From positions 1-41,196 of the forward strand of contig NZ_ML660093.1 in assembly GCF_007004655.1 (NCBI RefSeq): a DNA stretch of 41,196 bases, read 5' to 3'. This document shows, piece after piece, positions 1 through 8,926 of this stretch (position 1 is the stretch's first letter; every line of letters begins with the position of its first letter). Below the pieces are notes generated by a model, which made no database searches, was not told the origin of the DNA, and saw nothing but the letters and a program-made list of their open reading frames with translations. The DNA is from Exilibacterium tricleocarpae. GTDB lineage: Bacteria; Pseudomonadota; Gammaproteobacteria; Pseudomonadales; Cellvibrionaceae. The position numbers were made by a program, and so were the translations under genes.

Positions 1-67
1 AAGGGGTCGGGGTGCTTGAATTTTAACCAGGCTTTTCCTGGTTAAAATTCAAGCACCCCGACCCCTT
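1..67. repeat. Perfect 31-bp-stem palindrome at the window edge
   Basis: Bases 1-31 are the exact reverse complement of 37-67, with a 5-base loop at 32-36. The arm begins AAGGGGTCGGGGTGCTTGAA. Such a long perfect stem with a tiny loop would form a stable cruciform or RNA hairpin. The true end may lie left of the window, so the arms could be longer. GGGGTCGG-type hairpins resemble REP/IS200-like (RAYT) associated repeats, but no transposase is in the window, so that link is inference. Confidence 0.85.
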
Positions 68-103
68 CGAAGGAAAATTCAAGCACCCCGACCCCTTCGA
101 AGG
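44..103. repeat. Two exact 30-bp direct repeats
   Basis: The 30 bases at 44-73 are repeated exactly at 74-103 (AAAATTCAAGCACCCCGACC then CCTTCGAAGG). The first copy overlaps the right arm of the palindrome at 1-67. It is followed at 104-126 by CACCTCCGGCGGCACGGTGC, which also occurs in closely related form at 35023-35046, tying this block to the repeats beyond hrpA. Confidence 0.85.
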
Positions 104-316
104 GCACCTCCGGCGGCACGGTGCCCCAAAGAGCACTGTCACTCGCTCGCCCCTTAGCTGGCAGGCAAAAGTAAACCGCAGTGCACGAAACAGGTGCCGC
201 AGGTAAAGGGGAGTGGCACCATTCTAAGGGGACGCAACTAAAGTTACGTCCCCGCACCGCGCCGCCGGGAGAGGTGCCACTCGCCAATGGCTTACCTAAC
301 TTCGAGCGGCCCCCTC
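104..316. other. Non-coding repeat-rich spacer left of yfjD
   Basis: No credible gene is seen. The stretch holds a short hairpin near 228-263 (GGGGACG ... CGTCCCC) followed by GCACCGCGCCGCCGGGAGAG. That is a diverged, opposite-orientation version of the repeat unit at 34961-35105. Short open frames here lack coding character. Confidence 0.6.
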
Positions 317-1594
317 TCAACGCCGCTTCGGCAGTTCGCAGACGCGGGCTTTCTCGATCATCTTGGCGGAAATCTCCGCAGTTTCAAAACGGTAGCGCTG
401 AATTTCGAAACTCACATGGGCGTCGGGAATATTTTCCAGATATTCCACCACCAGGCCGTTGAGGGTTTTAGGGCCGTCGGTGGGCAACTCCCAGTTCAGG
501 TTGCGGTTGATATCGCGGATCGAGGCACTGCCCTCGATCATAAACCAGCCGTCGCTGAGCGGGCGGATTTCCTCGCTCTGTTCCTCGGCGCGGTTGGTGG
601 TAAAGTCCCCGACGATCTCTTCGAGCAGGTCTTCCAGCGTCACCAGGCCGAGCACCTCGCCGTACTCGTCCACCACCACACCTATACGGCGTTTCTCTTT
701 CTGAAAGTTAAGCAGCTGGATATGCAGCGGCGTGCTTTCGGGGACGAAATAGGGCGCGCGGGAAAAGCGCCGGATGGCGTCGCGGGTAATAGTCGAGTCG
801 TCGCCGTAGACAAAGCGGGCCACATTGCGCAGGTGCAACATCCCCACCACCTTGTTGATATCACCCTCGTAGACCGGCAGCCGGGTGTAGTCGGCGTGGC
901 GAATCTGCTGCATCAGCGTGGGAATATCGTCTTCGAGGTTGAGCCCGACGATTTCGTTGCGCGGAATCATGATGTCTTCCACGGTGGCCTTCTCCAGGTC
1001 CAGTATATTCAGCAGCATGCCCTGGTGCTGATCGGGAATCAGGTCACCGGCTTCATCGACCACCGTGCGCAACTCCTCCGGGCGCAAATGCTCGGTGGCA
1101 CTGTTGCCGGTGGGGTCGACACCGAACAGCCGCGCCAGACCGCTGGCGATGTGGTTGATCAACCAGACCGCGGGATACAGCAAATACAGCAGCGGCCGTA
1201 GGATCAGACTGGCGGGAAAAGCGATTTTCTCAGGATACAGGGCGGCGAGGGTTTTCGGGGTAACTTCCGCAAACACCAGGATCGTCAGTGTCAGCAGCAG
1301 TGTGGCGATCGCTATACCGGCGTCGCCGTACAGGCGCAGGGCGATCACCGTGGCAATCGAGGAGGCCAGTATATTGACCAGGTTGTTGCCGATCAGAATA
1401 ACGCCGATCAGCCGGTCGGGCCGCTTCAGCAGGCCGGCCACGCGCAGGGCGGCGCGGTGCTTCTTTTTCGTCAGATGCTTTAACCGGTAACGGTTGATAG
1501 ACATCATGCCCGTTTCGGAGCTGGAGAAAAACGCGGAGAGTACAATCAGGCCGGCCAGCGCGGTAAACAGCAGGCCGAGGGGTGCATCGTTCAA
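317..1594 (-). CDS. yfjD: CorC/HlyC-family (CNNM/CorB-like) inner-membrane protein
   Basis: 425-residue protein of the DUF21-CBS-CorC_HlyC family, linked in other bacteria to Mg2+/Co2+ transport or resistance. Residues about 1-190 form the DUF21 membrane domain, with hydrophobic segments near 8-28, 60-80, 90-110 and 130-150. Residues about 200-330 carry a CBS pair (MIPRNEIVGL; VVVDEYGEVLGLVTLEDLLE). The C-terminal roughly 85 residues match the CorC_HlyC transporter-associated domain. It is next to ypjD and divergent from ffh, the same neighbourhood as E. coli yfjD-ypjD-ffh, which supports the assignment. The length is normal for the family. The ion transported cannot be read from sequence. 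Confidence 0.9.
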   Translation of the reverse strand: MNDAPLGLLFTALAGLIVLSAFFSSSETGMMSINRYRLKHLTKKKHRAALRVAGLLKRPDRLIGVILIGNNLVNILASSIATVIALRLYGDAGIAIATLLLTLTILVFAEVTPKTLAALYPEKIAFPASLILRPLLYLLYPAVWLINHIASGLARLFGVDPTGNSATEHLRPEELRTVVDEAGDLIPDQHQGMLLNILDLEKATVEDIMIPRNEIVGLNLEDDIPTLMQQIRHADYTRLPVYEGDINKVVGMLHLRNVARFVYGDDSTITRDAIRRFSRAPYFVPESTPLHIQLLNFQKEKRRIGVVVDEYGEVLGLVTLEDLLEEIVGDFTTNRAEEQSEEIRPLSDGWFMIEGSASIRDINRNLNWELPTDGPKTLNGLVVEYLENIPDAHVSFEIQRYRFETAEISAKMIEKARVCELPKRR

Positions 1595-1649
1595 CTAGGG
1601 ACTAGCCTTTACTTTTTATTGAGCAGCTATCTTCCACCAGTTTTCGGGC

Positions 1650-2447
1650 TCAGGCAAGGATAATTTCGAGCACCAGCTTGGTGCCGAAATAGGCCAGCAT
1701 CAGGGCCACAAAGCCCCCCAGCGTCCAGCGTACCGCCTGGGTGCCGCGCCAGCCGCTGCGGTGGCGACCCCACAGCAGGATGGCGTAGATGGCCCAGGCC
1801 AGCAGCGAAAAAGCCGTCTTGTGCACCAGGTGCTGGGCGAACAGATCCTCGAGAAACAGAAAACCGGTGAGAATGCTCAGCGTCAGCAACAACTCGCCCG
1901 CCCACAGCAACTCGAACAACAGGGTTTCCATGGTTTGCAGGGGCGGTAACACGCGCGTCATACCCATCGGGTGTTTGTGCCTGAGCTGGTAGTTCTGGTA
2001 GGCCAGCAGCAGGGCCTGCAAGGTGGCGATCGTCAGCAGGCTGTAGGCCAGAAACGACAGAAAGATATGGGTGACGATTTCGATGCCAATGGCGCCGTAA
2101 GGGGTAATCGGGCTGGTGCTGAACAGCGACACGCCAACTGACAGTGCCGATAACGGAAACAAAAACACGAACAGATTGTGCAGGGGCTTTTTCAGGCTGC
2201 TGGCGAGCACCAGCAGGTTGATCACCCAGAAAATCATCGACGAGACTTTGAGAAAGCCCAGGTTGTAGCCCTCGGGAGAGAAGATGATGCTGAACACGCC
2301 CATCCCGTGAAACACCAATGCGCTCAGGGCGAAGCTGCGCAGCCAGCTTATCGCCGCCGCCTGTTTGCTCAGCAACTGCGAGATCAGATAGCCACTGGCG
2401 GCGAGATAGAGCGCTATGGCGGCGGCGTTGAAGGCGAGGGTCAACAT
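1650..2447 (-). CDS. ypjD: YpjD-like cytochrome c assembly (CcsA-fold) membrane protein
   Basis: 265-residue, very hydrophobic protein with about eight membrane segments, matching the inner-membrane YpjD/CcsA-like family placed upstream of ffh in many proteobacteria. Conserved histidines sit in EIVTHIFLSFLAYSLL and in FAQHLVHKTAFSLLAW, and the family tryptophan pattern WGRHRSGWRG is near the end. It lies directly upstream of yfjD on the minus strand with a 55-base gap, so the two may be co-transcribed. A true role in c-type cytochrome maturation is not shown for YpjD, and the family name reflects homology. Confidence 0.85.
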   Translation of the reverse strand: MLTLAFNAAAIALYLAASGYLISQLLSKQAAAISWLRSFALSALVFHGMGVFSIIFSPEGYNLGFLKVSSMIFWVINLLVLASSLKKPLHNLFVFLFPLSALSVGVSLFSTSPITPYGAIGIEIVTHIFLSFLAYSLLTIATLQALLLAYQNYQLRHKHPMGMTRVLPPLQTMETLLFELLWAGELLLTLSILTGFLFLEDLFAQHLVHKTAFSLLAWAIYAILLWGRHRSGWRGTQAVRWTLGGFVALMLAYFGTKLVLEIILA

Positions 2448-2872
2448 GGGGTTTCTATGTCCGTGGGCGGCCCCTGGGGGCCTGGCTGAGTCGAAGCGCA
2501 GAGTTTGTCATAAAAGAGGGGTCGGAGTAAAAACCTGGGCGCTATATCCTGGACAATCTATCGATATAGGGCGGCACCCGGGGCCGCCGGCATCACGGCG
2601 GTCTGCAAGCGGGAGTAAAATGTCACTGGCTCCAAGTGACCTGCTCTGAATAGTAGTTTCAGCGTGTACCGATTGGTCCGACACATCGGCCATCCGGAGA
2701 CAAACCTGCGCCGGTGTCTTTATTCAAGATCAGCGGGTATACGTTGAGGGCCGATGTCCTGTGCAAATCCTCCCGGCTGATACCAGCGGGGCTAGATACT
2801 TGAGGCCGGTAAGGTATACTGGCGCGGCTTGTACCCCCTAAATATGCCGTTGACGATACCCGATGGATTGTT
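2448..2872. other. Divergent intergenic region between ypjD and ffh
   Basis: 425 bases without a convincing gene. It contains a GC-rich inverted repeat at 2570-2588 (GGCGGC/GCCGCC) and a small one at 2622-2640 (GTCACT/AGTGAC). A -10-like TATACT lies at 2815-2820, about 55 bases before the ffh start, and may belong to the ffh promoter. No good -35 at 17 bp was found, so the promoter call is tentative. Confidence 0.4.
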
Positions 2873-4279
2873 ATGTTTGAGAATTTATCCGACCGCCTTT
2901 CCCATTCCCTGAAAGCGATCACCGGCAAGGCCCGGCTGACCGAGAACAATATCAAGGACACCCTGCGCGAAGTGCGCAAGGCTCTGCTCGAGGCCGATGT
3001 GGCGCTGCCGGTGGTCAAGGCCTTTGTGGAACAGGTGCGCCAGCGGGCCCTGGGCCAGGAAGTGTCCAAAGCGCTCAATCCCGGACAACAGTTTCTCAAG
3101 ATTGTCGAGGGGGAGCTGATCGCGGTGATGGGGCAGGCCAACGCCGCGCTCGACCTTGCCGTCAAGCCGCCGGCGGTGATCCTGATGGCGGGCCTGCAGG
3201 GGGCCGGTAAAACCACCTCGGTGGCAAAGCTGGCCCGCTACCTGAAAGAACGGGAGAAAAAGAAGGTGCTGGTGGTCAGCGCCGATGTCTATCGGCCCGC
3301 GGCAATTCAACAACTGGAGACCCTGGCCGGCGAGGTGGGGGCGGAGTTTTTCCCCTCCAGCGCTGACCAGCAGCCGGTGGTCATCGCCACCGCGGCCATC
3401 GAACAGGCGCGTCGCTCCCACGCCGATGTGGTGATCGTGGATACCGCCGGGCGGCTGCATATCGACGAACAGTTGATGGCGGAGATCCAGGGCCTGCACG
3501 CCGCCGTTACACCGGCGGAGACGCTGTTCGTTATCGATGCCATGATCGGCCAGGACGCGGTCAATACCGCCAAGGCGTTCGATGCGGCGCTGCCGTTGAC
3601 CGGCGTTATTCTCACCAAGGCCGACGGCGATGCCCGCGGCGGTGCCGCCCTGTCAGTGCGTCATGTCACCGGCAAGCCGATCAAATTCCTGGGGGTGGGC
3701 GAAAAAGTCGAGGCGCTCGAGCCGTTCCATCCCGATCGTATCGCGTCGCGGATTCTCGGTATGGGCGACATTATGTCGCTGATCGAGGAGGCGGAGCAGA
3801 AAATCGACCAGCAGAAGGCCCGCCGGCTGGTATCGAAAGTCCAAAAGGGCAAACGCTTCGACCTCAATGACCTGAAAGAACAGTTGCAGCAGATGCAGAA
3901 TATGGGCGGGATGACCGCCATGCTGGAGAAGCTGCCGGGCATGGGCAATATGGCGCAGATGGCCGAACAGGCCAATATGGGCAAGCAGTTCAAACAGATG
4001 GAGGCCATCATCAACTCCATGACCCCCGCCGAGCGGCGCAACCCGGACCTGCTCAACGGTTCGCGCAAGCGGCGTATTATCCAGGGCTCGGGCACCCAGA
4101 TTCAGGACCTCAACCGCCTGCTCAAGCAGCACAAGCAGATGGCCAAAATGATGAAAAAGATGAAAGGCGGCGGCATGGCCCGGATGATGCGTGGCATGGG
4201 TGGCATGATGGGTGGTGGTGGCGGTATGCCGCCCGGAGGGGGCTTTCCCGGCGGCGGGCTGCCGCCCGGTATGCGTTGA
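2873..4279 (+). CDS. ffh: Signal recognition particle GTPase Ffh
   Basis: 468-residue SRP54-type protein that binds 4.5S RNA and delivers nascent inner-membrane proteins to FtsY. It has the N domain (about 1-90), then the G domain with the P-loop GLQGAGKTT, DTAGRL and TKADGDARGG. The M domain (about 300-435) is methionine-rich, with the RNA-binding helix-turn-helix region around SRKRRIIQGSG. The C-terminal tail is a Gly/Met/Pro-rich extension (MRGMGGMMGGGGG), a little longer than in E. coli. The ATG start gives the standard MFENLSDRLS N-terminus. It heads the conserved ffh-rpsP-rimM-trmD-rplS block. Confidence 0.98.
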   Translation: MFENLSDRLSHSLKAITGKARLTENNIKDTLREVRKALLEADVALPVVKAFVEQVRQRALGQEVSKALNPGQQFLKIVEGELIAVMGQANAALDLAVKPPAVILMAGLQGAGKTTSVAKLARYLKEREKKKVLVVSADVYRPAAIQQLETLAGEVGAEFFPSSADQQPVVIATAAIEQARRSHADVVIVDTAGRLHIDEQLMAEIQGLHAAVTPAETLFVIDAMIGQDAVNTAKAFDAALPLTGVILTKADGDARGGAALSVRHVTGKPIKFLGVGEKVEALEPFHPDRIASRILGMGDIMSLIEEAEQKIDQQKARRLVSKVQKGKRFDLNDLKEQLQQMQNMGGMTAMLEKLPGMGNMAQMAEQANMGKQFKQMEAIINSMTPAERRNPDLLNGSRKRRIIQGSGTQIQDLNRLLKQHKQMAKMMKKMKGGGMARMMRGMGGMMGGGGGMPPGGGFPGGGLPPGMR

Positions 4280-4469
4280 AATTCTGACTTGCATTTAACA
4301 CGCTGGTATTCTGGCGGTCTTTCCCGTAAAATACCGCGCCTTTCGCAGGGTGTGTCTCCGCCTGGGTGGGGGCAGCGTCCGATAGCATGCCCGCTAGCGG
4401 ATAGAAAACCTAAAATGGTGTCCTGCCGTGAGGCAACACTTATTCTGGAAAAACAGGAAGAAGATTTTC

Positions 4470-4733
4470 ATGGTCAGCATTCGATTGGCTCGTGGCGGCT
4501 CCAAAAAGCGGCCTTTTTATCACTTGACGGTAACCGACAGCCGCAACGCCCGCGATGGCCGTTTCATCGAGCGGGTGGGTTTTTTCAACCCCATTGCCCG
4601 CGGCCAGGAAGAGCGCCTGCGTATCGACAATGAACGCGTGGATTACTGGGTGGGACAGGGCGCTCAGCTGTCCGACCGCGTGGCCAAGCTGCTGAAAGAG
4701 CAGGCGGCGGCAAAAGCACAGGCGGCGGCGTAA
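4470..4733 (+). CDS. rpsP: 30S ribosomal protein S16
   Basis: 87-residue S16 protein with the family N-terminus [20 protein letters not shown] and the [11 protein letters not shown] motif. The ATG at 4470 is chosen over upstream in-frame codons because it gives the standard N-terminus and has AGGAAGAAG at 4454-4462. The C-terminus is an Ala/Lys tail ([11 protein letters not shown]), common in proteobacteria. First gene of the rpsP-rimM-trmD-rplS translation operon, 190 bases after ffh. Confidence 0.97.
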   Translation: MVSIRLARGGSKKRPFYHLTVTDSRNARDGRFIERVGFFNPIARGQEERLRIDNERVDYWVGQGAQLSDRVAKLLKEQAAAKAQAAA

Positions 4734-4751
4734 GCCGATCGCGACCCGGTT

Positions 4752-5291
4752 GTGGCAAAACGGTCCGACAGCCTGCGCGGCGGACTGGTCACCGTCGGGC
4801 AAATCACCGCGGTTCACGGTATTAAGGGCTGGGTCAAAGTACACTCGGCGACTGAACCGCGGGAAAACCTATGGCAATACAAACCCTGGTGGCTGAAGAC
4901 CCGCCACGGGGTAAAAGCAGTGGAAATTGACGATTATCGGGTCCACGGCAACGGCTTCGTGGCCCATATAGTCGGTGTCGACGATCGCGATCAGGCCGGC
5001 CAGTACTGTCAGGTCGATATCGCCGTGGAGCGGGCGCAACTGCCGCCGCTCGATGAAGGGGAATACTACTGGCACCAGCTCGAAGGCTTGCAGGTGGTCA
5101 GTGACTATCAGGGCGGTACCTTTGCTTTGGGGCAAGTGGTGCGCCTGATGGAAACCGGGGCCAATGACGTCCTGGTGGTGCGTGACGAGAGCGGGCGCGA
5201 GCGGCTTATCCCCTATGTACCGGCCCAGTTCGTCAAAGCGATAGACCTCGATGGCGGAGAAATGCGGGTCGAGTGGGACCCTGAATTTTGA
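4752..5291 (+). CDS. rimM: Ribosome maturation factor RimM
   Basis: 179-residue protein that binds S19 and helps mature the 30S subunit head. The N-terminal beta-barrel begins at GGLVTVGQITAVHGIKGWVKV and the C-terminal PRC-barrel ends in DRERLIPYV-type sequence (here GRERLIPYVPAQFVKAIDLD). The start is GTG at 4752, 18 bases after the rpsP stop, so translational coupling is likely. The stop codon falls inside the first unit of a 14-bp tandem repeat (5280-5335). Confidence 0.95.
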   Translation: MAKRSDSLRGGLVTVGQITAVHGIKGWVKVHSATEPRENLWQYKPWWLKTRHGVKAVEIDDYRVHGNGFVAHIVGVDDRDQAGQYCQVDIAVERAQLPPLDEGEYYWHQLEGLQVVSDYQGGTFALGQVVRLMETGANDVLVVRDESGRERLIPYVPAQFVKAIDLDGGEMRVEWDPEF

Positions 5292-5335
5292 GGCCTGAAT
5301 TTTGAGGCCTGAATTTTGAGGCCTGAATTTTGAAA
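5280..5335. repeat. 14-bp tandem repeat across the rimM stop
   Basis: Four head-to-tail copies of CCTGAATTTTGAGG start at 5280, 5294, 5308 and 5322; the last copy ends AAA instead of AGG. The rimM TGA lies in the first copy, so copy-number change would not alter RimM but would change spacing to trmD. AGGCCT palindromes occur at each junction. Confidence 0.9.
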
Positions 5336-5384
5336 CAAGGGTTTTGACGCTTGAGGTTTCGGTATTGAACGGGGGGGTGCTGGC

Positions 5385-6158
5385 GTGCGAATTGCGGTGG
5401 TCACTCTGTTTCCCGAGATGTTCAGTGCCGTTACCGATTTCGGCGTGAGCGGCCGGGCGTTGCAACAGGGGCTGGTGGAACTGGCCTATTGGAATCCGCG
5501 CCAGTTCGCGTCCGATCGACACCAGACCGTGGACGACCGGCCCTACGGCGGTGGTCCGGGCATGGTCATGTTGGCCGACCCGTTGCGCCAGGCCATAGCG
5601 GCAGCGAAGCAATGGGCCACGGCTGAGGGGGAAATGCCTGCTCAGGTGATATACCTGTCGCCCCAGGGGCATCCTCTGGGGCAGTCGGCGGTGGTGGAAT
5701 TGGCTGCCCCATTGGCGGCAACAAGGCCTGAACGACGGGGGCTGGTATTGTTGGCCGGGCGCTATGAAGGGGTGGACGAGCGTTTGCTCGAGACCGAAGT
5801 GGATGCGGAGTGGTCAATCGGCGACTATGTACTGAGCGGCGGCGAACTGGCGGCGATGGTGGTTATCGACGCGGTGATCCGGTTGTTGCCCGGCGCCCTC
5901 GGCCACGCGGACTCGGCCGCACAGGATTCATTTAGCGACGGCCTGCTCGACTGCCCGCACTACACCCGCCCAGAGTGCTACCGTGGGCGATCGGTGCCGC
6001 CGGTGCTGTTGTCGGGTGACCACGGGCGCATTCGCCGCTGGCGCCGGCAACAGGCGCTGGGACGCACCTGGTTGAGAAGACCGGATTTGTTGGAAAAACT
6101 GACTTTGGACGAGGAGCAGCAAGAGCTGCTGGCTGAATTTAAAGGCAACCTCAACTAG
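5385..6158 (+). CDS. trmD: tRNA (guanine37-N1)-methyltransferase TrmD
   Basis: 257-residue SPOUT methyltransferase that makes m1G37 in tRNAs with G36G37, preventing +1 frameshifts. Family motifs seen are [13 protein letters not shown], the trefoil-knot SAM site [12 protein letters not shown] and [20 protein letters not shown]. The C-terminal domain reads [22 protein letters not shown]. The start is GTG at 5385, giving [13 protein letters not shown]. It sits 93 bases after rimM, an unusually wide gap for this operon, filled by the 14-bp repeat array. Confidence 0.97.
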   Translation: MRIAVVTLFPEMFSAVTDFGVSGRALQQGLVELAYWNPRQFASDRHQTVDDRPYGGGPGMVMLADPLRQAIAAAKQWATAEGEMPAQVIYLSPQGHPLGQSAVVELAAPLAATRPERRGLVLLAGRYEGVDERLLETEVDAEWSIGDYVLSGGELAAMVVIDAVIRLLPGALGHADSAAQDSFSDGLLDCPHYTRPECYRGRSVPPVLLSGDHGRIRRWRRQQALGRTWLRRPDLLEKLTLDEEQQELLAEFKGNLN

Positions 6159-6199
6159 CTGTGAAGCTACACACTTTGGTTAACATTTAGGAGCTGACC

Positions 6200-6553
6200 A
6201 TGAGCAGTAACAAAATTATCCAGGCACTCGATGCCGAACAGTTAAAGCAGGAGCTTCCTGAATTTGGCCCCGGCGATACCGTTGTGGTGCAGGTAAAGGT
6301 GAAAGAGGGTAACCGCGAGCGCCTGCAGGCGTTTGAAGGTGTGGTTATCGGCAAGCGCAACCGCGGTCTCAATTCCGCGTTTACGGTACGCAAGATTTCT
6401 CACGGTGTCGGTGTCGAGCGTACTTTCCAGACCCACAGTCCGCTGGTGGACAGCATCACCGTAAAACGTCGCGGCGATGTGCGTCAGGCCAAGCTGTACT
6501 ACCTGCGCAACCTGACCGGCAAGGCGGCGCGTATCAAAGAGAAGTTGAACTGA
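6200..6553 (+). CDS. rplS: 50S ribosomal protein L19
   Basis: 117-residue L19, located at the 30S-50S interface. Family features are [26 protein letters not shown] and the [31 protein letters not shown] core. The ATG at 6200 follows TTAGGAGCTGACC, a strong ribosome binding site. Last gene of the translation operon, followed by a GC-rich hairpin at 6660-6691. Confidence 0.97.
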   Translation: MSSNKIIQALDAEQLKQELPEFGPGDTVVVQVKVKEGNRERLQAFEGVVIGKRNRGLNSAFTVRKISHGVGVERTFQTHSPLVDSITVKRRGDVRQAKLYYLRNLTGKAARIKEKLN

Positions 6554-6935
6554 TCTTGATTAGGAATACCGGGCTGAGTCTGTTTTTGCCGGTTGTTTTG
6601 TGCTGAGACAAAGTCGTCTCGGTAGTTGAGCTTGCTAAACTTTTTATGTGTCACTTCACGGCCCGGCGGGGGTGAGCGGTCCCGCCGGGCCTTACCTCTT
6701 GCACACTGTTCTTGTATCGAGAAATCCGCAACAGGCGGTATTCACCCCGAGGGCGCGTAGTCTGCCTTTTGACCTCGCACCCTGTCTCTCAACGTACCAC
6801 GCTCCTCTCTAACTTCCCAACTCGCCTTCATCCGTCCAACCATGAGTGGCATGGTATAGACTATTGTCTTAGCCCCTTACTTGGCGCCGGTGAAAAAGCT
6901 TTTGATATTCCGCCTTTCCCTTTAAAGTCTGCGCT
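6554..6935. other. Intergenic region between rplS and xerD
   Basis: 382 bases with no supported gene. It contains the hairpin listed at 6660-6691. The short open frame from 6712 to 6939 has no coding character or ribosome binding site. The xerD promoter is probably here, but no clear -35/-10 pair was found. Confidence 0.5.
6660..6691 (+). terminator. Probable terminator after rplS
   Basis: An 11-bp perfect stem GGCCCGGCGGG (6660-6670) pairs with CCCGCCGGGCC (6681-6691) around a 10-base loop. Only a weak T-rich tail follows (TTACCTCTT), so termination efficiency is uncertain. Its place just after the translation operon supports the call. Confidence 0.6.
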
Positions 6936-7847
6936 ATGACCGACAACCAACCCGGCAGCGCCGATCGACAGCTGATCGACCGGTATCTCGATGCACTCTG
7001 GATGGAGAGAGGGCTGAGTGACAATACGCTGGCCTCTTACCGCAACGATCTCACCAGCTATGCGCTATGGCTCAAGGCCGGCGCCGGCAACCTGGCGGAT
7101 GCCACTTCGCAGCGCTTGCAGCAGCACCTGGCCGAGCGCTTCAGCCAGGGCCTTTCGGCCCGCTCCACGGCGCGGTTTCTATCCTGCCTGAGAGGCTTCT
7201 ACCAGTATTTGATACGGGAAAACCTGTTAGAGGAGGACCCCACTGCCCGCATTGACAATCCCAAACTGGGTCGCCCCCTGCCGCGCTCGCTGACCGAGGC
7301 CGATGTGGAGGCACTGCTGGCCGCGCCGGCGGTGGACGACCCGCTGGGGCTGCGCGATCGGGCCATGCTCGAGGTGCTCTACGCCAGTGGCCTGCGGGTT
7401 ACCGAACTGGTCAGCCTGACACTACCGCAGGTCAACCTGCGGCAGGGCGTGGTGCGGGTGATGGGCAAGGGCAGCAAAGAGCGACTGGTGCCGCTTGGCG
7501 ACGAGGCCGCGCAATGGTTGCAGCGTTTTGCCGCAACGGCCCGGGGCGCCCTGTTGAAGGGGACGAGCAGCGATATCCTGTTTCCCAGCACTCGCGCCCG
7601 GATGATGACCCGGCAGACCTTCTGGCATCGCATCAAGCATTGGGCTACAGTGGCGGGCATCGATAAGCCGCTGTCACCCCACACGTTGCGCCATGCCTTC
7701 GCTACGCATCTGTTGAATCACGGTGCCGACCTGCGGGTGGTACAAATGTTACTGGGACACAGTGATTTATCGACTACACAAATTTATACTCATGTGGCAC
7801 AAAGTCGGTTGCAGGCCATACATGCAAGCCATCATCCGCGCGGTTGA
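6936..7847 (+). CDS. xerD: Tyrosine recombinase XerD
   Basis: 303-residue site-specific recombinase that acts with XerC at dif to resolve chromosome dimers. It has the N-terminal SAM-like core-binding domain (about 10-100) and a catalytic domain with the full active-site set: R154 (SGLRVTEL), K178 (GKGSKER), H249 and R252 (HTLRHAFATH), H275 (LLGHSDLSTT) and nucleophile Y284 (QIYTHV). Its place upstream of dsbC-hom-thrC-recJ matches the chromosomal xerD locus of pseudomonads and relatives, which argues against a phage or integron integrase. Confidence 0.95.
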   Translation: MTDNQPGSADRQLIDRYLDALWMERGLSDNTLASYRNDLTSYALWLKAGAGNLADATSQRLQQHLAERFSQGLSARSTARFLSCLRGFYQYLIRENLLEEDPTARIDNPKLGRPLPRSLTEADVEALLAAPAVDDPLGLRDRAMLEVLYASGLRVTELVSLTLPQVNLRQGVVRVMGKGSKERLVPLGDEAAQWLQRFAATARGALLKGTSSDILFPSTRARMMTRQTFWHRIKHWATVAGIDKPLSPHTLRHAFATHLLNHGADLRVVQMLLGHSDLSTTQIYTHVAQSRLQAIHASHHPRG

Positions 7848-7965
7848 CGGGTTCACGGCGACCAGTTCACAAAAAGGCACCGATTGCGGAACCCAACAGT
7901 CCCGCCGGGCTCCAAGCGGGGTAAAATAGGCCCCACAGTTCGCGAATAAATAGAGAGAGATTGTT

Positions 7966-8799
7966 ATGCAACTTGTTACACAACAGGGTTGGTTGAAACG
8001 GCTGGGTCGACGGCTAACCAAGGGTGGTGCGGCAGTGGCCTGCTTGTTGGCTGCGGTGCAGATGATGAATTACTCGCCGCCGCTGCAGGCAGCGCCGGGG
8101 CAGGCGAGCACGGTGTTTCCGGATGCCGATGCCAAGGTGGCGGAGCAGATCAAGGCGACTTTGCGCAAGGGCCGCCAGGCGTTCGAGTTTGAAGAGGTGA
8201 AGGAAACGCCGATCAAGGGTCTCTATCGGGTGCAGATCAAACACGGTCCGTTGCTGTTCACCAGTGCCGACGGCCAGCACTTTGTAGCCGGCGGCGATAT
8301 GTACGGCGTTGAGCCGGGCACCTTCGTCAATCTGAAGGAGCGGGAGTTCCAGCCCGAGCGGGCGCAACTGATGGCGGCGGTCGATACCAAAGACCAGATC
8401 GTGTTCTCGCCCAAGGGTAAGACCAAGGCCTATGTCAACGTATTTACCGATGTGGATTGCGGGTTCTGTCGCAAGTTGCACCTGGAGGTGCCGGCCCTGA
8501 ACGCCAAAGGGGTCGAAGTCAGATACCTGGCCTATCCGCGAGCCGGACTGCAGGGCGCTTCCTACGACAAGATTGCCACCGCCTGGTGTGCCGATGATCC
8601 CCAGACCACCCTGACCCGACTAAAGAACCGCGAAGCTGTGGCAACCAAGGTATGCCAGAACAACCCGGTGGCCCAGCATATGGAACTCGGTGCCAAGGTC
8701 GGGGTGAGCGGCACGCCGGCCCTGGTGTTTGCCGACGGCACTATGATTCCCGGCTATCAGTCGGCTGAGGATTTGGTTCGGCTTTTGGGGGTGGAGTAG
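7966..8799 (+). CDS. dsbC: Periplasmic thiol:disulfide isomerase DsbC
   Basis: 277-residue DsbC/G-type disulfide isomerase, kept reduced by DsbD. The N-terminal 45 residues contain a hydrophobic stretch (AAVACLLAAVQMM) and a likely signal cleavage near LQAAPG. A dimerisation domain (about 50-115) precedes the thioredoxin fold with CGFC at 165-168, cis-Pro at 251 (SGTPALVF) and a second cysteine pair C208/C230. The start at 7966 follows AGAGAGATT. It sits between xerD and hom, as in Pseudomonas. Confidence 0.94.
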   Translation: MQLVTQQGWLKRLGRRLTKGGAAVACLLAAVQMMNYSPPLQAAPGQASTVFPDADAKVAEQIKATLRKGRQAFEFEEVKETPIKGLYRVQIKHGPLLFTSADGQHFVAGGDMYGVEPGTFVNLKEREFQPERAQLMAAVDTKDQIVFSPKGKTKAYVNVFTDVDCGFCRKLHLEVPALNAKGVEVRYLAYPRAGLQGASYDKIATAWCADDPQTTLTRLKNREAVATKVCQNNPVAQHMELGAKVGVSGTPALVFADGTMIPGYQSAEDLVRLLGVE

Positions 8800-8926
8800 T
8801 ACTGCAGGTCCTCGCCACGGTGAAGGGGTAGGCGCAGCACGGCCTATAGTGTCCGTGTATGCGTTGACAGCTATGTCCGGTCTCAGTAAGGTGGCCGTCT
8901 TTTTCCGCCAATGAGAGGACCCCGCC

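Noticed and set aside
2517-2532. AGGGGTCGGAGTAAAA near ffh as another copy of the edge repeat
   Set aside because: Only the first nine bases match the palindrome arm at 2-10 and no hairpin forms, so chance similarity is possible.
6712-6939. 75-codon open frame before xerD
   Set aside because: No ribosome binding site, no coding composition, and it overlaps the xerD start.
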